The notes under the pieces: generated by a model
Databases searched by the model: none
Told to the model about the DNA's origin: nothing
What the model saw: the letters and a program-made list of their open reading frames with translations, nothing else
Source of the DNA: Mycoplasmataceae bacterium
GTDB taxonomy: Bacteria > Bacillota_I > Bacilli_A > Mycoplasmatales > Mycoplasmoidaceae
Direction of reading: 5' to 3'
Length of the DNA: 20,544 bases
Assembly: GCA_020024735.1 (NCBI GenBank)
Contig: JAHHTI010000009.1
Coordinates: forward strand, 1-20,544
Program-made: the position numbers and the translations under genes
Shown: piece after piece, positions 1 through 7,700 of the stretch
Layout: every line of letters begins with the position of its first letter
Position numbering within the stretch: the stretch's first letter is position 1

Positions 1-2006
1 CATATTATAAATTAACAGACTATGGATATTACAAAGGAAAATCTGATATAGTTACTTCAAAAATTATTTCAGCTCAAGATGAATATGCAGATAAATGAAC
101 TACTCATTCTACCGTTGAAAATGGAATAGCTGGTCAAATGCCAATGGTACCTCAATGACCTGATTCTGTAGGTTATGATAAAGCTCCTAGTAATCAAATG
201 TTTTTCCCAAGCGTATTACAGCTAATTTCTAAAGATGGTGCTAAACCTGAAAGCCAAGGTTATTATAAAAAAGAAATATATAATCAATTGAAAGGATTCT
301 TTGAAGCTGCTGCTGACGCTTATTATAATGAATTAGGTAAAATTGCCATTAAAAATGCAGACTATCAAAAATTAGAAGAAAATATCTTCTTGACTTCTGC
401 AAATATGAATCTAGAAACTCCTACATATGAAAATATGTTAAATTCTCTTAATGTATGAATTAATACATCTTTACCGGCAGGTTTCAAATCTGGGGTACAA
501 ATTGAAAAAATGTTAGCAAGCATTGATGATAATGTTTACCAATATGATTCATCAAATCCTGTTGCTATGCTTGCAGGTACAAATGTTGCTGCAGCTCCAG
601 CTCCAGATGCAAATAATATGACTCCAACTATTAATTATTATATTCAAGATGCTATGACTCAACAACTAAGAATTGCACCATACACAAATGGTAATGATTC
701 GTTCCTTTATGGCAAATGAGTAAAACCTGATGGTACAGTAGATTTTAATCTTTTAAAAAACATTGCTAACACTAATGCTAATGCAGATGTAGAAATGAAA
801 TATTCTTCTAGTGCTGATACTTTCTTCAAAAGTATTTTAGCTTTACAATATGCTTTTGACTGAAACTCAGAATCACACCAATATGAATTTACTAAATTTA
901 GAGATTATTTATTAAATTCAACTTTTGGATTTCAAAAAGCAGCATTTGTTTGAAAAGTTGCTGATTATAAAGAAGCTTTTACTTCAGGTGATCAATATGG
1001 TTCATCATTAAATAATGATTTTAAATTTAAGAATCCTATTAGAATTACTAAACAAGCTACTAAAGGTTATGCATACAATGGCGAACCTGGTGTTTCATTA
1101 ACAGATAATAAATATAAATCTTCTATAGTAACTTTAAATACCGATACCAATTTATTCCAATGTGTGGATGTTAAACAATCAAGTGGTTCATGAAATGCTG
1201 CTGGTTTTAAAGGTATTCAATTCCAATCTTCTAATGACTTAGATTCAACTGAAAGTAGTTCTATTTTCTCTAGTGCTCTTTATGCTTATAGTACTCCATC
1301 TACTGGTGCTGGTGACCCACAACCACAAGGTAGTTTGTTTAATTTAGGAGAAGGTGCAAAGGGTAGAGCTGAATTGACAAATAGATTAAATTCTCTATCC
1401 AACTGAACTCAAATAAGAAATACTATAGATTGATTAAGTTCTAGTTTCTCTTTAGATATGACTGAAGCTATCAATGCTTTAAAAACTAATCAGCCACTTT
1501 CTTCTGTTAAAGAAAAGATTATAGAAATTGCTCAAAAAATCCCTGATACAGCTTTCACAAGAGTGCAAGGTTTACAAATTGCAGATTCTTCAAAAGCACA
1601 ATATGATCCAAAAAATGCTCAATTCTTTGGAACTGACCCAACTGCTTTAGGCGAAATTATGATATCTCAATTCAATTATGATGATGTTGTTAAATTGTTT
1701 GATACAACTAACGATGGATTAATTGGTGAAGGTGACAAAGGTGTCAATTGACAATATGGTTTAGACAGTGGTTTCCTAGGCCAAAGTTTGCAAGCGTTTA
1801 TTCATGCTGCCTTTAAATGAGCTAACACTGACTCTACTAATAATTCTGTTTCTTTCAAGCAAATGATGGAAACACAAAATGATGTTAATTCACCTGAACA
1901 AAAAAAAGACGGTTTATTAGTTCAAACATATAGTAGAGCTCTAAATAATGCATTTGGTGAAGAATGAGCAGTTAACTATAAAAAGAGCGTTAAAGTAAAA
2001 GAATAA
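1..2006 (+). CDS. C-terminal part of a large exported protein, probably a lipoprotein (5' end outside window)
   Basis: The reading frame is open from base 3 to a TAA at 2004-2006, giving about 667 residues, provided TGA is read as Trp; many TGA codons occur (for example 96-98, 456-458, 717-719). The signal peptide and any lipobox lie outside the window, so the lipoprotein call is inference. It rests on composition: Asn, Ser, Thr, Ala and Tyr rich, almost no Cys, no internal membrane span, and short low-complexity patches such as AAAPAPDANN near 585-615. This resembles large mycoplasma surface lipoproteins. Near 1701-1736 the sequence DTTNDGLIGEGD resembles an EF-hand/dockerin calcium loop, but position 12 is Asp rather than Glu and position 3 is Thr. 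No enzymatic motif was recognised. A tRNA gene with its own promoter follows 44 nt after the stop, and no hairpin terminator is seen between them. Confidence 0.8.
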
Positions 2007-2030
2007 GTTATTAAGTTTCTTTCAATTAAA

Positions 2031-2039
2031 TGTTATAAT
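2031..2039 (+). promoter_or_regulatory. Extended -10 promoter of tRNA-Lys
   Basis: TGTTATAAT is a perfect extended -10 element (TGn followed by TATAAT at 2034-2039). The mature tRNA starts at 2051, 11 bases after the box, so transcription would begin a few bases upstream of the tRNA 5' end. The -35 position (around 2011-2016, TTAAGT) matches the consensus weakly, as is usual when the extended -10 is present. The same nonamer occurs in front of the lipoprotein gene that starts at 12733. Confidence 0.65.
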
Positions 2040-2050
2040 ATGTAATGTAT

Positions 2051-2126
2051 GCTTCATTAGCTCAGCTGGTAGAGCAATTGACTCTTAATCAATGGGTCAC
2101 AGGTTCGAATCCTGTATGGAGCACCA
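2051..2126 (+). tRNA. tRNA-Lys (anticodon CUU)
   Basis: This is a 76-nt cloverleaf with an encoded CCA end. The acceptor stem pairs GCTTCAT with ATGGAGC and has one G-U pair. The D arm contains AGCTCAGCTGGTAGAGC. The anticodon stem ATTGA/TCAAT closes the loop CTCTTAA, so the anticodon is CTT and reads the lysine codon AAG. The T arm has the standard GGTTCGAATCC. AAG is a minor lysine codon in this A+T-rich sequence, so this is probably the second tRNA-Lys of the genome beside a UUU isoacceptor; that is inference. Lysyl-tRNA synthetase lies about 1.7 kb downstream on the same strand. The next gene begins 24 nt after the CCA with no visible promoter of its own, which suggests one transcript. 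Confidence 0.96.
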
Positions 2127-2149
2127 TTACCATCTTTTTAAGGATTAAT

Positions 2150-2554
2150 ATGAAAAAAAAATATAATGAATTAATTAGTGCTTTATGAAATTTTCATAAT
2201 ATTGCTTTATTAGATAAAAAAAACAAATCTACTGGTAGTAGATGATACGCTTGTTTTGATAGCATTGCTCATGCTTTTTATAATCGTGATTATGCAGCTT
2301 TCATTAAAGATTTCGATATTTACAAACCAGTTATTATGATGGGAACTCTAGAAGCTCATTATAATTTTTTGAATGCTGTTATTGAATATAACCACACACT
2401 TACCAATTTGGAAGAGCACAAAAAAATGTTAGTATGTGCAGAAGAAGTCTTAACATTGTTTAATGAATTTTTGTATTACAACAAATATGAGCTACACATT
2501 AGTGAAAATCCTAAAGGCTTCGGTAAGTGATTTAATATTAATCCTTTAATCTAA
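2150..2554 (+). CDS. Hypothetical protein, 134 aa
   Basis: The ATG at 2150 is preceded by AAGGA at 2140-2144 (5-nt spacing). The frame runs to TAA at 2552-2554 and contains TGA-coded Trp (for example in ALWNFH, SRWYA and GKWFN). The protein is soluble, rich in aromatic and charged residues, and probably helical: no signal peptide, no membrane span, no recognised motif. It sits 23 nt after the tRNA-Lys gene, with no promoter visible between, and a strong rho-independent terminator starts 2 nt after its stop. The tRNA and this gene therefore look like one short transcription unit. I do not recognise the family. Coding status rests on the good ribosome-binding site, the intact frame and the terminator placement. 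Confidence 0.78.
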
Positions 2555-2556
2555 AT

Positions 2557-2584
2557 AAAATCTCACACTAGTGAGATTTTTTTT
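2557..2584 (+). terminator. Rho-independent terminator of the tRNA-Lys / hypothetical unit
   Basis: AAAATCTCAC (2557-2566) and GTGAGATTTT (2571-2580) form a perfect 10-bp stem with loop ACTA. A run of eight T follows (2577-2584). This is the clearest intrinsic terminator in the window. Its last T is also the first base of the TATAAT box of the next gene, so terminator and promoter are fused end to end. Confidence 0.9.
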
Positions 2585-2589
2585 ATAAT
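2584..2589 (+). promoter_or_regulatory. -10 box immediately before the pseudo-ABC membrane gene
   Basis: TATAAT at 2584-2589 is followed by seven bases (ATTTAAA) and then the ATG at 2597. With initiation 6-8 nt after the box, the transcript would start at or next to the start codon, predicting a leaderless mRNA. No Shine-Dalgarno sequence lies in the seven bases. The -35 position falls inside the terminator stem and is not consensus-like. Confidence 0.5.
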
Positions 2590-2596
2590 ATTTAAA

Positions 2597-3775
2597 ATGA
2601 CTATTTTTGAATCTTTTCCTATTACTTATCAAAATGTTAATTATCGTTTATCATTGAAGATTGATCAAAAGTTTAGTTTAATCTACCATAATGATAAAAA
2701 CTTTACTAAAGAAATAATTAATTACTTTAATTATCAAAAAAATATTAATTCTGGTTCTGTTATTATTGATAAAATTACCATCAATAATTTAGATGTTTCT
2801 GAGAGACAAAGCTTCTTTTCTAATTATTGCAATTACTATCTAGATTTTTTAGATTTCAATAAGAATTTAACAATTAACCATATCATTAAGGATTTTAAAA
2901 GAATCTTTCCCCAACATTTAATGCCTCATGAAATGGAAAAATTATTAGAATTAACAGGTTTACAGAATAAGTTAAATGAAAAAATTAAAAATCTGAATGA
3001 GTTAGAAAATTTTTATGTTTCTATAATTATTTGTTTATTAAAGTATCCTAAAGTGATTATCATTGAAGAAAATGAGTTTTTAAAACATAATCAAGCTCAT
3101 GTTATTAAACAACTGATTAATATCTTAGATAATATGAACATTAATCTTAATGTATTATGATTTACCAATGAAACTAGTTTAATGCTAGCTGACTATTGTT
3201 TTGATTTAACTAATAACCAATACTTTGAAATTAATAATTGTTTAACGATTTATACATCACAAAACTTATTGTTTACCAATAAAAAGAGTTTTATGGCTAA
3301 AATGACTTGATTCAAGTATTTATGCTTCCATTTGATAAAACAACATTTATGGACGATTATTTTGAGTCTTATAGTAGGATTTGCTGTGGTGATTGCCGGA
3401 ATTCTTTTAAGAAGTAAACAAATTACCAAGGTTATGGATGTCTTTTCCTATTTATTACCTTGGGTAGGAATTATTACAATGATTTCATTAGTAGTTTTTC
3501 CTGTCTATTTTAAGCAGAACCAATTTTTGATTAATTTAAATATTTCAGGCTTCTCCCATATTAACACAATTTTAAATACAATTCTGTTTGTTGTGATTCT
3601 TTCTATCCTACCAATTCTTCCAGCATTATTGATAGTTTTATTGCTTTATTATACTAGTGATATTATTAATTATTTGGCTATCAAACACATTATCTATCCA
3701 ATTCTTTGTTATCTCTTACCAATCATCCTTGCTTCCTTTATTTTTAGTATTAAATTACGGATTAATATTAACTAG
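2597..3775 (+). CDS. Membrane protein with N-terminal degenerate ABC-ATPase domain, 392 aa
   Basis: The start is ATG at 2597 and the stop TAG at 3773-3775, with TGA-coded Trp at residues 188 and 238. Residues 1-215 follow the plan of an ABC ATPase (LolD/MacB-like): NSGSVIID after the P-loop, a LTINHI helix start, the TGLQNKL segment, the PKVIIIEE strand and the LADYCFDL end. Every ATP-handling motif is lost. The Walker A position reads HNDKNFTKE (31-39), the Q-loop Gln is Asp, the LSGGQ signature is LNELEN (133-138), Walker B ends EE (157-158), and the switch His is Asn191. Residues 250-390 contain about four hydrophobic spans (about 252-271, 281-304, 322-352, 365-385). ATP hydrolysis is therefore not expected; a structural or regulatory role in an export complex is inference. 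It lies between a terminator and lysS. There is no frame damage, so the gene appears maintained. Confidence 0.72.
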
Positions 3776-3796
3776 TCATTATAGAGACTTAAATAG

Positions 3797-3819
3797 TATA
3801 ATAATAAGTATATTATTAT
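3797..3819 (+). promoter_or_regulatory. Possible lysS promoter and A/T hairpin in the lysS leader
   Basis: A TATAAT box lies at 3797-3802, 35 nt before the lysS ATG. It overlaps a perfect inverted repeat, ATAATAATA (3798-3806) and TATTATTAT (3811-3819), with loop AGTA. The stem is entirely A/T and so weak. Unlike several other genes here, lysS has a leader with a ribosome-binding site (GTGAGG, 3827-3832) before its ATG. The hairpin could also be chance in A+T-rich DNA. Confidence 0.35.
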
Positions 3820-3837
3820 TATATTAGTGAGGTTAGA

Positions 3838-5316
3838 ATGGACCGTAAATTTAGTGAACAAGAATTAATTCGTAGAGCAAGTTTAAAGAAATTACAAGAT
3901 GCTAATTTAAACCCTTATGAAATTGAAAGAGTAGAACGTTCATGTACATTAGATGAATTTGTTAAGAAATATCAAAACTATTCCAAAGAAGAACTACATG
4001 ATCAATTTGCTAATGAACTTTTGACAGTGGCAGGAAGAGTAATGAATATTCGTCAAACTTTTGCTCATATTAAAGATTTTTCAGGCAAATTACAACTATA
4101 TGTCAATAAGAAAGAAGATGCTGAATTATTTGAAAGATTTAAAGAAGTAGATATTGGTGATATTGTTGAAGTTAAGGGTTATCCAATGAAAACAATGACT
4201 GGGGAAACATCTATTCATGTTAAATCTTTACGAATTATTTCTAAAGCATTGAAAGTATTACCAGAAAAATTTCACGGGTTACAAGATGAAGAAATTCGTG
4301 CTAGACATCGATATGTAGATTTGATGGTAAATGAAGAATCAATGCAAACCTTTATTCTACGTTCTAAGATTGTTTCTTTAATTAGAAAATATATGGATAG
4401 TCAAGGATATTTGGAAGTCGAAACTCCTGTACTACAACCAATTCTTGGTGGAGCTGCAGCTAAACCTTTTGTTACTCATCACAATGCATTGGATAGAAAT
4501 TTTTATTTAAGAATTGCTACTGAATTACCATTAAAAAAATTAATTGTTGGTGGTTTTGAAAAGATTTATGAAATTGGAAGAATTTTCCGTAATGAAGGGA
4601 TGGATGCCACTCACAATCCTGAATTCACTTCAATGGAAGCTTATACTGCTTATGCTGGAATGGAAGAAACAATGGCATTAGTAGAAAACATTTTTCGCTT
4701 TGTGATTGATGAATTAAAAATTACTACTGTTACTTACCGTGGATTTGAAATAGACTTATCTAAACCTTTTAAAAAAGTTCATATGGTAGATTTTATTAAA
4801 GAAGTGACTGGAATTGATTTTTATAATGTTAAAACTGTGGAAGAAGCTTTATCGCTTGCTAAAGAACACAAGATTGAAGTGGCAAAACATCAACATTCAA
4901 TTGGACATATTATTAACTTGTTTTATGAAACCTATTGTGAAGAAAAATGTATTGCCCCAACATTTGTCTACGGTCACCCTGTAGAAGTTTCTCCATTGTC
5001 TAAAATTGATTACCAAGACAAAAGATTCACCAAGAGATTTGAATTATTCATTGGACAAAAAGAATTTGCTAATGCTTTTGCTGAATTAAATGATCCCATT
5101 GATCAATACGAAAGATTTGAAGAACAATTAAAAGAAAAAGATTTAGGTAATGATGAAGCTAACGAAATGGATATTGATTTCTTAGAAGCACTTGAATATG
5201 GATTACCTCCAACTGGTGGATTAGGAATTGGTATTGACCGATTAGTAATGTTACTTTCTGGCAATGATACCATTCGTAATGTATTATTATTCCCACACAT
5301 GAAGGACAAGATTTAA
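3838..5316 (+). CDS. lysS: Lysyl-tRNA synthetase, class II
   Basis: LysRS joins lysine to tRNA-Lys with ATP in the cytoplasm. The 492-residue length is normal for the bacterial class II enzyme. The N-terminal OB-fold anticodon-binding domain spans roughly residues 60-140 (VAGRVMNIRQTFAHIKDFSG). Motif 1 lies around 175-200 (SKIVSLIRKYMDSQGYLEVE, then TPVLQPILGGAAAKPF). Motif 2 is FRNEGMDATHNPEFTSME (about 250-267). Motif 3 is GGLGIGIDRLVMLL (about 460-473). All are intact. The ATG at 3838 is preceded by GTGAGG with suitable spacing. A tRNA-Lys gene lies 1.7 kb upstream. Only two bases separate the stop from the start of the AsnA-like gene, so the two are almost certainly co-transcribed. Trp is absent, so no TGA codon interrupts the frame. 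Confidence 0.97.
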   Translation: MDRKFSEQELIRRASLKKLQDANLNPYEIERVERSCTLDEFVKKYQNYSKEELHDQFANELLTVAGRVMNIRQTFAHIKDFSGKLQLYVNKKEDAELFERFKEVDIGDIVEVKGYPMKTMTGETSIHVKSLRIISKALKVLPEKFHGLQDEEIRARHRYVDLMVNEESMQTFILRSKIVSLIRKYMDSQGYLEVETPVLQPILGGAAAKPFVTHHNALDRNFYLRIATELPLKKLIVGGFEKIYEIGRIFRNEGMDATHNPEFTSMEAYTAYAGMEETMALVENIFRFVIDELKITTVTYRGFEIDLSKPFKKVHMVDFIKEVTGIDFYNVKTVEEALSLAKEHKIEVAKHQHSIGHIINLFYETYCEEKCIAPTFVYGHPVEVSPLSKIDYQDKRFTKRFELFIGQKEFANAFAELNDPIDQYERFEEQLKEKDLGNDEANEMDIDFLEALEYGLPPTGGLGIGIDRLVMLLSGNDTIRNVLLFPHMKDKI

Positions 5317-5318
5317 GA

Positions 5319-6281
5319 TTGAAAAAAATCCCTGCAGCTTATCAGCAAAAACATAATAAGAAAGAACTATTAAAAATCATTAGTGGTTTTAAATCTATTT
5401 TAATTGATGATTTTAAGTCATACTTTAAATTAGTAGATGTTGATTATGAATTTGTAATTGAACCTAATGATATTTTCTATCACAATCGTCATATTAATTT
5501 TGATAATTTGTTATCAAGAAAAATTTATCAATTAACCGAATTTCCAGATTTATCTTTAATTAAATTATTACATGATACACAACCTGATTTTGGTTTCATT
5601 ACTTATTTTAAAGCAATTAATAGAGATAGCCATTTTTCCTTTGTCAAAAACATCTTTGAGTACAAAATTGCTATTCAAAAACCTATTCTTTATGTAGAGA
5701 TTACTAATTCCAAAACGATTGATAATATTAATAATGAATTGATTAAAATCATTAATAACAATATTAAATCGCTTAATATTCCTCATGCTTTATTGTTACC
5801 AGAAAAATTTAAAGTAATGGCATTGCAAGAATTAAATAAGTTATATCCTACTATTTCTATTAAAGATGCACTAAATGAAATTGTAAAAGATAAGAATGGT
5901 TTATTATTATATAACCTTGATGAAACCTTTGATCATATTAGAGAAAAGAAAAATTTTAGTTTCTTTAAAAATGCTTCTTTTTATGTTAAATCTAATGTAA
6001 ACAATGAATTAATTAGATTGTTTAGTTTTAACATATGTCCTACAAGAACAGAAGTAAGAGAATATTTAAAATACGAAGATACTAAAATTAAAGAACAAAA
6101 GCTAGAAAAAGATATTCAAACTATTTTTAGTGATTTTAATGATATTCTAGGGATTGAAATTAATTTCAGTCGATTGTTGATATATGTGCTACAAAAAATG
6201 CACATTGCTGAAGTAGTTAGACTACCTCTTGATGAAGAAACTAGAAAACAATTTGAAGATAATAAATTATTTTTGCTTTAA
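5319..6281 (+). CDS. Degenerate AsnA-like protein (asparagine synthetase A fold), 320 aa
   Basis: The start is taken as TTG at 5319, because no in-frame ATG occurs before about residue 167; AAGGA lies at 5302-5306. Length (320) is close to AsnA, the roughly 330-residue aspartate-ammonia ligase related to class II synthetases. By eye the collinear matches are: INFDNLL (60-65), DLSLIK (77-82), FKAINRD (97-103, family MNAIRRD), HFSFVKNIFEYK (105-116, family HSVYVDQWDWEK), LPEKF and LNKLYPTISIKDALNEI (160-188), SNVNNELIRLFSFNI (225-239), and SRLLIYVLQKMHIAEV (284-299), the last being very AsnA-like. Key positions are changed: the VDQWDW core is VKNIFE, the GGGIGQSR motif is GIEINFSR, and the glycine-rich GLYTD segment seems deleted. 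Synthetase activity is therefore unlikely. It follows lysS by 2 nt. Function is unknown; RNA or synthetase binding is a guess. Confidence 0.7.
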   Translation: MKKIPAAYQQKHNKKELLKIISGFKSILIDDFKSYFKLVDVDYEFVIEPNDIFYHNRHINFDNLLSRKIYQLTEFPDLSLIKLLHDTQPDFGFITYFKAINRDSHFSFVKNIFEYKIAIQKPILYVEITNSKTIDNINNELIKIINNNIKSLNIPHALLLPEKFKVMALQELNKLYPTISIKDALNEIVKDKNGLLLYNLDETFDHIREKKNFSFFKNASFYVKSNVNNELIRLFSFNICPTRTEVREYLKYEDTKIKEQKLEKDIQTIFSDFNDILGIEINFSRLLIYVLQKMHIAEVVRLPLDEETRKQFEDNKLFLL

Positions 6282-7700
6282 CATTCTTTTTAAAACATCC
6301 ATTGTGATATTAGGATTTGCTTGTGAATTAGTTTCTTTCATTACCATTCCAACAAAGAACTTTTCTACTCTTTCTGGACGGTCATTATATTGAGCTAACA
6401 TATCAGCATTTGTTTGCATATATTTTTGAATAATATCACCAATGATTTTTTCATCTGTAATTTGTGTAAAACCTAACTCCTTAATTAGATCAGTAATTGC
6501 TTTATGTTGAGCGAATAATTCAGCTAGTAAACTCTTAGCTTGTTTTTGATTAATTTCCTTTACTACAAATAACTTTTGCATTAATATAATGAATTCTTGA
6601 ATGTAAAATTCTTCTAGCTTTTCAAGTGCTATTTCTAGCTTATCAAGTAGTCCAATTAATTCATTAGAAATTCAATTATAAATTTGTAAAGGTTCTGTAC
6701 CGATTGCACCATAAACTCTATCATATAATTTGTACAAATTGTAATTGTCTAATAGTAAGTTAATTTGTGATTCATTTAGTTGACATTTTTGATGTAATTT
6801 TTCTGCAATAGTTCAAGGATCTTTATTAGCATTTTTTAAAATTTCTTTTACTGTTTCTTCAGATAATTTGCAATTAATAATATTTGGTTCTGTAATATAA
6901 CGATAATCGATTGCATTTGTTTTAGCTCGCATAAATTCTGTAGTACCTTTAGTATCATCAAATCTTCTAGTTTCTTGTTGGATAGGCTCATTAGTTAAAA
7001 TCAATTTTTGTTGTCTTTTAATTTCGAATTCAATGGCTTTTTTAACATTGCTCAAAGAATTAATATTTTTAATTTCTACTTTATTACCGTATCAAGTAGC
7101 ACCTTCAGGACGTAAGGAAATATTAACATCAGCTCTCATTGATCCATCTTCCATTTTGGCATCAGAAATATTTTTAAATATTAACAATCTTTTTAAAGCA
7201 GATAAATACTCATATGCTTCATCAGCAGAATGAATACAAGGAGTTGTTACAATTTCAATAAGCGGAATACCAGCTCTGTTGTAATCCATCAATAAATTAT
7301 TATCTACACTAGTTTTTTTAGCTGTATCTTCTTCTAAATGAATTCTTTCAATAGTGATTTTCTTATCTTTACCAATTTGAATTTCTCCATAACTACCAAT
7401 GGGATAATGTTGTTGAGTAATTTGAAAACCTTTTGGTAAATCCATATAGAAATAGTTTTTACGGTCAAATTGAATGTTTTCATAATTAATTTTCATTTTT
7501 AAAGCATCTGCTAAGATAATTCCTTTTTCAATAGCAGCTTTATTTGGCATTGGAAGAATACCAGGTAAAGCTAAATCCATTCATGCAACTTCAGTATTAG
7601 GTTGTGCATAGTGGGTGTTAGTAGCAGAAGAAAACATTTTCGTTTTAGTATTTAAAACAATATGTACTTCGATTCCAATAATTACTTCAAAATTCTTCAT
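6267..7700 (-). CDS. gatB: Aspartyl/glutamyl-tRNA amidotransferase subunit B
   Basis: GatB binds misacylated Glu-tRNA-Gln (and Asp-tRNA-Asn) and activates it with ATP for amidation within the GatCAB complex. The 477-residue frame runs from ATG at 7700 to TAA at 6267-6269, reading several TGA as Trp. Family signatures are present: an N-terminal IGIEVH, THYAQPNTEVAWMDLALPG with PNKAAIEKG near residue 50, MDYNRAGIPLIEIVT, RADVNISLRPEGAT, KIKRQ-type helix, and AIDYRYITEPNI. The helical tail and YqeY-like C-terminus (MDVLKRMLKQK) complete the protein. An AAGGAG site (7711-7716) lies 10 nt before the ATG. The start overlaps the gatA stop as TAATG. The 3' end overlaps the convergent AsnA-like gene by 15 bp. 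The operon appears to end here without a hairpin terminator. Confidence 0.96.

Noticed and set aside
585..640. Short Ala/Pro low-complexity patch in the first gene as a phase-variable repeat.
   Set aside because: Only a brief GCTCCA-type duplication is visible, too short for a slippage-prone tandem array.
5103..5309. Open reading frame of 68 codons on the minus strand inside lysS.
   Set aside because: It is fully antisense to the conserved LysRS C-terminus, including motif 3, and shows no ribosome-binding site or family motif.
5568..5786. Minus-strand open frame of 72 codons inside the AsnA-like gene.
   Set aside because: It is antisense to a longer, better supported frame and is made of low-complexity Asn/Ile residues typical of A/T-rich shadows.
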